A DNA stretch of 29,071 bases from UBA1738 sp003453455. GTDB taxonomy: Bacteria > Bacillota > Clostridia > UBA1381. Position 1 is the stretch's first letter, and each line of letters opens with the position of its first letter. A program made the position numbers and the translations under genes. Under the pieces are notes generated by a model that saw nothing but the letters and a program-made list of their open reading frames with translations, had not been told where the DNA came from and did not search any database. The stretch lies in NCBI GenBank assembly GCA_946621875.1, contig CAMOOX010000013.1, positions 1-29,071 of the forward strand, given 5' to 3'. Shown here piece by piece: positions 1-5,854 of this stretch.

Positions 1-84
1 TGGTGCGGATGACAGGACTTGAACCTGCACATCGTAGACACTAGATCCTAAGTCTAGCGCGTCTGCCAATTCCGCCACATCCGC
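1..84 (-). tRNA. tRNA-Leu (anticodon UAG)
   Basis: Read on the minus strand, the acceptor stem GCGGATG pairs perfectly with CATCCGC, followed by discriminator A and an encoded CCA at the window edge. The anticodon arm has stem CTAGA/TCTAG and loop CTTAGGA, giving anticodon UAG (leucine, CUN codons). The T-arm contains GGTTCAAGTCC, and a long variable arm is present, as in class II tRNAs. A consensus promoter lies about 24 bp upstream. The U34 anticodon in a four-codon box makes it a plausible substrate of the TrmR/U32 modification pair encoded nearby; this last point is inference. Confidence 0.97.
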
Positions 85-107
85 ATACTGCCCGAAGGCA
101 CCTTGTT

Positions 108-136
108 ATTATACCAATTTCATTCCGCTTTGTCAA
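108..136 (-). promoter_or_regulatory. Sigma-A promoter of tRNA-Leu
   Basis: Minus strand TTGACA (131-136), 17-bp spacer, TATAAT (108-113): a perfect consensus. The -35 box overlaps the TGA stop codon of the upstream EamA gene (133-135). The pre-tRNA leader contains a small TGCC-TTCG-GGCA hairpin (89-100). There is no terminator between the EamA gene and the tRNA, so read-through into the tRNA is also possible. Confidence 0.9.
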
Positions 137-1029
137 GCATTTTTGCCGATAAACTTTTTTAGTTTTATTTGCGATAAAACAGTTCCCAAGAACATCAGCA
201 CACAACCCAAATATCCACCTGCTGTCATTTTTTCTCCCAAAATAATTGCTCCTGAAATAGCTGCAAAAACGCCCTCCGTTGCAAGGATTATAGAGGCAAA
301 ATTCGGGCTTACCCCCCTTTGTCCCAAAATCTGAAATGTGTATCCCATTCCAATTGACAAAATTCCAGTATACAATATCGGGATAATATTCATATATATG
401 CCACGCATAGAAATATTTTCGGTAAACACGGCACAAACAGCATTTAAAAGTGCACAAGTCACATACTGCACAAATGAATATTTAATAGGACTTACAGACT
501 CTACAAACTTATCAATTGCCAAAATATGTATAGCCCAGAAAAATGCACCGACAAACACCATTGCATCCCCTATATTTATATCACCAAAGCCATCTGACAC
601 GCTCAAAAGAAAAAGTCCTATAAGTGCAACAATAGCTGCAATCCACTCATTTACTGAAACTCTTCTTTTATATACGAAAAGGTTCAAAAATGGTACAATT
701 ACTATGTATAATCCCGTTAGAAATCCGCTTTTACCTGAACTTTTATTAAGGCTTATTCCATACATTTGAAATTCAGACGCGACGAATAGTATAACTCCTG
801 TTATTGCACCGTAAATGACAGTTTTTTTGAGTTTCTGTTCATTGTATGGCTCTTTTTCAAATATTGCTATGACGGGCAGGAGTGCGACTGCACCAAGCAA
901 AAATCTGCCGGCATTAAATGTTAGCGTTCCTATTTCAGTTGTATCTACAATACATTGCATAACAAATGCAACACCCCACAGCAAGGGGGCTATAAAAAGT
1001 AAAATTGCTGATTTTACCTGACTATTCAT
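133..1029 (-). CDS. EamA/DMT-family permease
   Basis: 298-residue polytopic membrane protein of the drug/metabolite transporter superfamily, with about ten hydrophobic segments and two EamA repeats. Family-typical features are the opening ILLFIAPLLWGVAFVMQ, the GRFLLGAVALLP segment in the first half, and YTFQILGQRGVSPNFASIIL followed by EGVFAAISGAIILGE in the second. Its start codon overlaps the stop of the upstream PAP2 gene (ATGA), so the two are translationally coupled and share the promoter at 1730-1758. The family exports or imports small metabolites, and the substrate cannot be read from the sequence. Length and start are normal for the family. Confidence 0.9.
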   Translation of the reverse strand: MNSQVKSAILLFIAPLLWGVAFVMQCIVDTTEIGTLTFNAGRFLLGAVALLPVIAIFEKEPYNEQKLKKTVIYGAITGVILFVASEFQMYGISLNKSSGKSGFLTGLYIVIVPFLNLFVYKRRVSVNEWIAAIVALIGLFLLSVSDGFGDINIGDAMVFVGAFFWAIHILAIDKFVESVSPIKYSFVQYVTCALLNAVCAVFTENISMRGIYMNIIPILYTGILSIGMGYTFQILGQRGVSPNFASIILATEGVFAAISGAIILGEKMTAGGYLGCVLMFLGTVLSQIKLKKFIGKNA

Positions 1030-1697
1030 TCATCTACTCCTACCGTTACTCTCTTTTGTTCAATTTGCTTTTCAATTTCCTTATTTTTAGGGTAAACAAT
1101 CGGATATACTATAAGCCCTAATAGCACAGCCGCCACAATATCAATCGCCGAATGCTGCTTTACAAACAGCGTTGACACAGATATTAAAACCGTAACTGTT
1201 AAAAATACTGCTTTCCATTTGTTCGTCCCGAAAATTCTGCTTCTTCCTGCCGCAAAATATACCGCCATTGAGCCAAGCACATGTATCGACGGACATACAT
1301 TAGTATTAGTATCCACGCTATACGCAAATTCCACTATATAAGTAAAAAAATTGTTATTTGCAAACTCCTCGGGCCGCAAATTTTGTGCTGTCGGATAAAT
1401 AATATATATGAAAAGTGTCACCGCGTATGTTATAGCAGTAAATTTCATATAATTTTTAAGTGCTGTTAAATCCCAAAAAAATCCGTAAACAATCATTCCT
1501 ATGAGAAAAACAAACCAAAAATAATACGGAATTATAAAATATTCGCAAAAAGGAATTACATCGTCCAAAAAACAATGTACTATATGATACTCCCTTGCTC
1601 CTGATAGCTCCATATAATAAAAAATTGCACCGAAAACCGGCCAAAAAAGCAATAGCCTTATTCTTTCCGGTATTTTATTTAGTAGTCCTCTGATCAT
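1026..1697 (-). CDS. PAP2-superfamily membrane phosphatase
   Basis: 223-residue protein with about six hydrophobic segments. The C-terminal half carries the phosphatidic-acid-phosphatase type 2 signature: CPSIHV (about residues 136-141, equivalent to the PSGH motif, with the catalytic-acid His) and KQHSAIDIVAA (the SR-x5-H-x3-D-type motif with nucleophile His and partner Asp). The arrangement is closer to the inositol-phosphoceramide-synthase-like PAP2_3 branch than to BacA/PgpB-like members. It probably acts on lipid phosphates at the membrane outer face; the actual substrate is unknown. It starts with ATG after a GAGG ribosome site, is preceded by a sigma-A promoter, and is followed by an overlapping EamA permease. 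Confidence 0.82.
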   Translation of the reverse strand: MIRGLLNKIPERIRLLLFWPVFGAIFYYMELSGAREYHIVHCFLDDVIPFCEYFIIPYYFWFVFLIGMIVYGFFWDLTALKNYMKFTAITYAVTLFIYIIYPTAQNLRPEEFANNNFFTYIVEFAYSVDTNTNVCPSIHVLGSMAVYFAAGRSRIFGTNKWKAVFLTVTVLISVSTLFVKQHSAIDIVAAVLLGLIVYPIVYPKNKEIEKQIEQKRVTVGVDE

Positions 1698-1729
1698 AGT
1701 ACCTCACCATAAATGAAAAAGTCTATGGT

Positions 1730-1758
1730 ATTATATCACAGAATTATGATAAATACAA
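1730..1758 (-). promoter_or_regulatory. Promoter of PAP2-EamA operon
   Basis: Minus strand TTGTAT (1753-1758), 17-bp spacer, TATAAT (1730-1735). The expected transcription start is about 25 bp before the PAP2 ATG. The promoter lies directly downstream of the terminator at 1764-1800, which separates this operon from the next. Confidence 0.8.
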
Positions 1759-1763
1759 GATTT

Positions 1764-1800
1764 TCCCAAAAAAATAAAAGGCACAGGCTCGCCCTGTGCC
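1764..1800 (-). terminator. Rho-independent terminator after the Cys-rich small gene
   Basis: Minus strand GGCACAGG-GCGAG-CCTGTGCC (1780-1800), an 8-bp GC-rich perfect stem with a 5-nt loop, followed by TTTTATTTTTTT. It sits 15 bp beyond the stop codon of the 51-residue peptide gene, so it ends that transcript and possibly the whole long minus-strand gene run that starts at rimP. Confidence 0.93.
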
Positions 1801-1815
1801 ATACGCTGATTGATT

Positions 1816-1971
1816 TTAGCAACAGCAGTTGTTATCGCAACAATCATCGCAGCAATTATTGCTTCCGCCCAAAAGATTTCCGTCTTGCAGGCACAAAACC
1901 AAAACCACGATAATCAATATCCAAATCCAACCGCCGTCATTATTGCAGTTATTTCCGCCAAATAAACCCAT
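1816..1971 (-). CDS. Cys-rich one-helix membrane peptide (51 aa)
   Basis: Short gene of 51 residues. It begins MGLFGGNNCNNDGG, has a hydrophobic segment at residues 15-27 (WIWILIIVVLVLC), then a linker containing LLGG, and ends in a Cys/Asn/Asp tail: NNCCDDCCDNNCCC. A very strong ribosome site (AAAGGAGG, 9 nt before ATG) and a strong terminator 15 bp after the stop argue that it is real. Layout (Gly-rich N-terminus, single hydrophobic helix, short polar tail) recalls the small YjcZ-like sporulation or coat peptides of Firmicutes, but the dense Cys tail is not typical and I do not recognise the family. The Cys cluster could bind metal or form disulfides. It is probably a membrane or spore-surface peptide; function unknown. 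Confidence 0.75.
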   Translation of the reverse strand: MGLFGGNNCNNDGGWIWILIIVVLVLCLQDGNLLGGSNNCCDDCCDNNCCC

Positions 1972-2036
1972 ACTAAAATTCCTCCTTTCAGCTTTATACT
2001 ATTACATTACGCCGAAAGAAGAAATTTGTGCATAAC

Positions 2037-2321
2037 TTAATTCTCCTTTTCCCAAAAAACAAATGTTCCGTCATCAGTTTTTGTCATGTAAACTACAATC
2101 CGTCGCCCGCCATCGGTTACCACGCACGACCAGCCGCCGTCTGCTTCTATTATATCCGAATAAAATGCGTTAGGATAATGTGTTTCAAGATAATTCCCAA
2201 GCGATGCGTGCTGCTGCCGATATCTTATTTTATTGAAAATCCCCCTGCCTTTATAGAACCTATATACTTCCCATGCGGCAAGTCCTAAAAGAACAGGCAG
2301 TTTCTTATTTTTTCTACTCAT
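2037..2321 (-). CDS. Hypothetical protein (94 aa)
   Basis: Not recognised. 94 residues with a basic N-terminus (SRKNKK), a weakly hydrophobic stretch LPVLLGLAAWEVYRFYKG, and a mixed alpha/beta C-terminal half ending in GGRRIVVYMTKTDDGTFVFW, which looks like two beta strands. Its start overlaps the end of the XRE regulator by 8 bp, so the two are probably co-translated. It might be a partner of the regulator, or simply the last gene of the long operon. Confidence 0.7.
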   Translation of the reverse strand: MSRKNKKLPVLLGLAAWEVYRFYKGRGIFNKIRYRQQHASLGNYLETHYPNAFYSDIIEADGGWSCVVTDGGRRIVVYMTKTDDGTFVFWEKEN

Positions 2322-2595
2322 CTTCCTGTGCCTCTTTTACATAAATATCGTAAAGCTCTCTTAGTGCTTTTCCTGAAAGTGGTCGGGAATCTATGCCCAT
2401 AAGATAACCTACCGAAACATTGAAAAAATGCGATATTTCGACGAGTACTTCAAAGCTCGGAATTACGCTTCCATTTTCATAACTGTAAACCGCACTCTGA
2501 GATCTTCCTATTACCTCCCCGAACTGCGCCTGTGTGAGTCCGCTTTTCTTTCTTACACGCATAATGTTTTCGCCTATCGTATTTGAGCCCTTCAT
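2314..2595 (-). CDS. XRE-family transcriptional regulator
   Basis: 93-residue cytoplasmic DNA-binding protein. Residues about 8-65 form a Cro/C1-type helix-turn-helix domain: GENIMRVRKKSGLTQAQFGE, then the recognition part IGRSQSAVYSYENG, then PSFEVLVEISHFFNVSVGYLMG, which is characteristic of the family. The C-terminal 25 residues are short and acidic, without a sensor domain. A GGAGG ribosome site lies 10 nt before the ATG. It follows the U32 gene by 31 bp and overlaps the 94-residue unknown. The target genes are not evident from the sequence. Confidence 0.9.
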   Translation of the reverse strand: MKGSNTIGENIMRVRKKSGLTQAQFGEVIGRSQSAVYSYENGSVIPSFEVLVEISHFFNVSVGYLMGIDSRPLSGKALRELYDIYVKEAQEDE

Positions 2596-2626
2596 CTAAA
2601 ACACACCTCCGATATAAACTATGTTT

Positions 2627-3853
2627 TCAGTTCCTTTGTTTTCTAAGCATAGAACCCTTTTTTACAGTATTACAGAGTTTTATCTTCACTATCATTTCAG
2701 CATTTCTTGCGACATCTATTTCCTCGCCCGCTTCATTTTCCATATATTCAATTTTCTGAGAAAAAAATGGCTTGTCGGGGCAAAGTACCTCAATTTCATC
2801 GCCCTTAAAAAATCTGTTTCTCTGCGAAATTGTCGCAATTCCCGTTTTTTCATCAAAATCGGTAACAATTCCTATCAAATCATAATCTCTTATATATGAG
2901 CTTGATGTGTAAACCTGCGATTCTTCGGAAGGTTTACCGAAATAAAACCCCGTAGAATAGGGTCTATGGCTGACTTTTAAAAGTTCTTCCAAACTTTTTG
3001 GATTAAATCTATATTCATTTGGATTTTCTAAAAATCTATCAATTTCATCACGATATGCTTTTACAACAGTTGCAACATAATATGCCGTTTTAACCCGTCC
3101 TTCGAGTTTAAGGCTTGTTATTCCGCTTTCAATAATTTCAGGAATATGCTCTATCATACACAAATCCTTGGAATTAAAAATGAAACTGCCCCTCTCATTC
3201 TCATAAACAGGCATATATTCTCCCGGTCTTGTTTCCTCAACCAGCGAATAGTTCCACCTGCACGGGTGCGCACAGGCGCCCTGATTTGCGTCGCGTGCCG
3301 TCATATAATTTGAAAGAAGGCACCTTCCGGAATATGATATACACATAGCGCCGTGAACAAAGGCTTCAAGTTCAAGTTCCGGCGGTGTTTTTTCGCGTAT
3401 TTCCTTTATTTCCGCCATACTCATCTCGCGTGCAAGTACAACGCGTTTTGCACCCTGCTTGTACCAAAAAGACGCACTTTTATAATTTACATTATTCGCC
3501 TGCGTGCTTATATGTATGGGTAGTTTTGGCGCAATTTCGCGTACCACCTCAAACATTCCGGGGTCGGATATAAGCACTGCGTCAAAGCCAAGAGGCTCGA
3601 TTTCTTTTATGTATTTTTCAAAATCCGCAATATCCCTGTTATGCGGAATTATATTTGCCGTAAGATATACCTTTTTATCTCTTTTATGGGCAAATTCCAA
3701 GCCTCTTTTCATATCCTCAACAGAAAAATTCTCCGCAGCAACTCTTAAACTAAAAGCTTCACCGCCGATATATACAGCGTCCGCACCGTAGGTTATCGCG
3801 GTTTTCAGCTTTTCAAGGCTGCCGCCGGGCGCTAAAAGCTCAGGTTTTTTCAT
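2627..3853 (-). CDS. U32-family protein, probable TrhP-type tRNA hydroxylation protein
   Basis: 408 residues. The N-terminus KPELLAPGGSLEKLKTAITYGADAVYIGG is typical of U32 proteins. The family signature follows at about 163-180 (EAFVHGAMCISYSGRCLLS). Cysteines at 171, 178, 194 and 198 are spaced like the cluster ligands of U32 enzymes such as UbiU. The C-terminal extension (about residues 310-405) is a small beta domain found in the longer members. Although called peptidases, several U32 proteins are now known to hydroxylate RNA or ubiquinone. Bacillus subtilis TrhP1/TrhP2 (YrrN/YrrO) make 5-hydroxyuridine-34 in tRNA from prephenate and are encoded next to TrmR (YrrM), which methylates that product. 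The same neighbour order here (trmR 25 bp upstream) is the main argument for the specific role. Only one U32 gene is present here rather than two. Confidence 0.82.
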   Translation of the reverse strand: MKKPELLAPGGSLEKLKTAITYGADAVYIGGEAFSLRVAAENFSVEDMKRGLEFAHKRDKKVYLTANIIPHNRDIADFEKYIKEIEPLGFDAVLISDPGMFEVVREIAPKLPIHISTQANNVNYKSASFWYKQGAKRVVLAREMSMAEIKEIREKTPPELELEAFVHGAMCISYSGRCLLSNYMTARDANQGACAHPCRWNYSLVEETRPGEYMPVYENERGSFIFNSKDLCMIEHIPEIIESGITSLKLEGRVKTAYYVATVVKAYRDEIDRFLENPNEYRFNPKSLEELLKVSHRPYSTGFYFGKPSEESQVYTSSSYIRDYDLIGIVTDFDEKTGIATISQRNRFFKGDEIEVLCPDKPFFSQKIEYMENEAGEEIDVARNAEMIVKIKLCNTVKKGSMLRKQRN

Positions 3854-3878
3854 ATTTTTATTCCCTTTTTCGTATATA

Positions 3879-4538
3879 TTATTTTTTTACAGCAACAGTC
3901 ACTCCGTCGCCAAGCGGCAATATTACAGTTTCAAGTTCCGCCCGCTGCATCTGTGCTGAAATAAAGTGTCTGAGGCGTTTAACAATGGTGATTTTGCGCC
4001 TCACAACATGTTCGTCGTCCGCCGTCATTCCCTTATACAGAACATTATCGCATACAAGTATTCCGCCCTTTTTCAAAAGTCTTATACAGTCATTAAGCAT
4101 ATAAATATAATGCGCCTTAGGCCCATCAAGAAAAATAATATCATATTCGCCTGTAAGGGTTTTAATTACTTCCTTTGCATCATTCTGTATTACCGTTATC
4201 CTGTCCGAAAGTCCTGCTCTTTCTATATTGCTTCTTGCAATTTCTACCATATCCCCATCCCATTCAAGGGTTGTAATACTTCCGTTTTTTTCAAGATACT
4301 GCGCCATTAAAATAGCGGAATATCCTATTGCACAGCCAACCTCCAAAATCCGACCAGGTCTTTTTATTGCAGACAAAACCTCCAAAAGCCTTGCCGTCTC
4401 TATCTGGACGATTGGGATACTATGCTTTTCCGCATAGTCTTCAAGCTCTTTTAAAATTCCGTCGTGCGCAGGTATTTCGTTTCTGATAAATGAAGTTATG
4501 TAGGGATAAACTATTGCGTCCTTGTCATATTCAATCAT
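3879..4538 (-). CDS. trmR: SAM-dependent O-methyltransferase, likely tRNA 5-hydroxyuridine methyltransferase TrmR
   Basis: 219 residues, the expected length for the YrrM/TrmR branch of the COMT-like class I methyltransferases. SAM-binding motif I is LEVGCAIGYS (about 65-74), an acidic residue follows in TLEWDGDMVEIA (about 90-101), and FLDGPKAHY (about 136-144) provides the Asp of the metal/substrate site. The next acidic site is VCDNVLYKG. The start overlaps nrnA by 8 bp, after GAGGAG at 7 nt. Known function of the family: conversion of ho5U34 to mo5U34 in tRNAs reading four-codon boxes. The assignment rests on family features plus the adjoining U32 gene; a generic catechol-type O-methyltransferase is the alternative. 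Confidence 0.82.
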   Translation of the reverse strand: MIEYDKDAIVYPYITSFIRNEIPAHDGILKELEDYAEKHSIPIVQIETARLLEVLSAIKRPGRILEVGCAIGYSAILMAQYLEKNGSITTLEWDGDMVEIARSNIERAGLSDRITVIQNDAKEVIKTLTGEYDIIFLDGPKAHYIYMLNDCIRLLKKGGILVCDNVLYKGMTADDEHVVRRKITIVKRLRHFISAQMQRAELETVILPLGDGVTVAVKK

Positions 4539-5484
4539 TTAAAATCTCCTCAAATACGGCTATAACATCGGATTTTACCTGCTCGATTGACTTTCCCGTA
4601 ACCTTTGCGCCTGCCGCCTTTGCGTGACCGCCGCCGCCAAATTTTTGGGCAATTTGCGAAACGGACATTTCCCCATTTGAACGGAAACTGATTTTTATTT
4701 TTTCACCCGTTTCCCTTATGGATACGGCAATCTCACAGCCAGATACCGCCCTGGCAATATTTACAATATCGCCGGAGTCACGCTCGGTTATGCCATATTT
4801 TTCAAAAAGTGCGTCACTTGCCGTCACAATGGTGAGTTTTCCGCCAAAATAGCTCTCGATATTTTGCATAATCTCGGCCTTACACCTGATTGCTCCGATT
4901 AAATCAGTATCGTGCAGAAGGCGTGAAATACCGGCGTGGTCAATACCTTTTTCAATCAATTTTGACGCTATACTCATAGTCTTTGGCGTGACATTGCTGT
5001 ACTTAAAACTGCCCGTATCCGCACTTATTGCAGCATAAAGATTTTTTGCGATATCCTTATTTATCTCAATTCCCATTTCGGAAAATATGCCGTACAAAAT
5101 TTCAGCTGTTGCCGCCGCCTTGGCATCTACAAAATTCACATCTGCAAAGAGTGTATTAGTTTCGTGATGGTCAATTGACAGGGTATTTTCTGCACTTTCA
5201 AATATTTTTACGCGTTTTCCGAGCCTTTTTATGTCACCGCAATCAAGGCAGATACATAAATCTGCCTCGATTTTCTCATCTTCATCAAAAACCGTATAGT
5301 CATCACCCATAAATGCAAGATGGGTTTCAATCGGTGCGCTAAAATAACACCGGGCTTGCTTTCCAAGCTGTAAAAGCGCCGATTTCATCGCAAAGCAGCT
5401 GCCGACAGAATCTGCGTCCTCATCCTCATGAGCAATAATAGCCACTTTATCTGCTTTTAATATAAGTTCTATGACATCATTCAT
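4531..5484 (-). CDS. nrnA: DHH/DHHA1 phosphoesterase, NrnA-type oligoribonuclease/pAp phosphatase
   Basis: 317 residues. The metal-binding motifs of the DHH superfamily occur in order: AHEDEDADSVGS (about 18-29, with the usual DxD), CLDCGD (about 79-84), IDHHETN (about 104-110) and SADTGSFKYSN (about 153-163). The DHHA1 domain ends with the substrate-binding FGGGGHAKAAGA (about 284-295). The family degrades 2-5-nt RNAs (nanoRNA, pGpG) and dephosphorylates 3'-phosphoadenosine 5'-phosphate in the cytoplasm. The position right after rbfA (8-bp overlap) is the standard place for nrnA in Clostridia. In many relatives truB and ribF follow; here trmR follows instead. Confidence 0.93.
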   Translation of the reverse strand: MNDVIELILKADKVAIIAHEDEDADSVGSCFAMKSALLQLGKQARCYFSAPIETHLAFMGDDYTVFDEDEKIEADLCICLDCGDIKRLGKRVKIFESAENTLSIDHHETNTLFADVNFVDAKAAATAEILYGIFSEMGIEINKDIAKNLYAAISADTGSFKYSNVTPKTMSIASKLIEKGIDHAGISRLLHDTDLIGAIRCKAEIMQNIESYFGGKLTIVTASDALFEKYGITERDSGDIVNIARAVSGCEIAVSIRETGEKIKISFRSNGEMSVSQIAQKFGGGGHAKAAGAKVTGKSIEQVKSDVIAVFEEILND

Positions 5485-5836
5485 CTATTTTGTGCCCCTT
5501 CATTATATCATTAAGCATTTTATTTATATGTGCACCGTGTTCAATGGAATCATCCAGTTCAAACAAGAATTCGGGCGTAATACGCAAATCAACACGCCTG
5601 CCCATTTCCCGTCTGATATAACCTGACGCAGATTTAAGCCCTTCTATTGCCATTTTTTTCGTCTGTTCATCACCCATAACGCTTATATAGCATTTAGCAT
5701 AGCTCAAATCGTTTGTCACATTTACCGCAACAACGCTCGTCAAAATGGGAATTCTTGTATCCTTTAATTCCCTTATCACCGACGAAAGTTCGCGTCTTAC
5801 CTCTTCATTGATTTTATTTATCCTGTTTTTTGCCAT
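5477..5836 (-). CDS. rbfA: 30S ribosome-binding factor A
   Basis: 119 residues, normal for the family. The KH-like fold signature is visible: NRINKINEEVRRELSSVI at the start, DTRIPILTSVVAVNVTNDLSYAKCYISVMG in the centre (the conserved beta-strand and D-L-xx-AxV-type region), then LKSASGYIRREMGRRVDLRITPEFLFELDDSIEHG, which is highly characteristic. It assists late 16S rRNA maturation and cold adaptation by binding the 30S subunit. It lies 18 bp after infB and overlaps nrnA by 8 bp. The ribosome site AGAAAGG lies 10 nt before the ATG. Confidence 0.95.
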   Translation of the reverse strand: MAKNRINKINEEVRRELSSVIRELKDTRIPILTSVVAVNVTNDLSYAKCYISVMGDEQTKKMAIEGLKSASGYIRREMGRRVDLRITPEFLFELDDSIEHGAHINKMLNDIMKGHKIDE

Positions 5837-5854
5837 AGCAATTCTGCCTTTCTG

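Noticed and set aside
2314..2595. Prophage or mobile island signalled by the XRE regulator
   Set aside because: No integrase, phage gene or att repeat is present, and the gene is embedded in a conserved housekeeping operon.
2627..3853. Protease function from the 'peptidase U32' name
   Set aside because: The cysteine pattern and the trmR neighbour favour the RNA-hydroxylation branch. The protease label in this family is largely historical.
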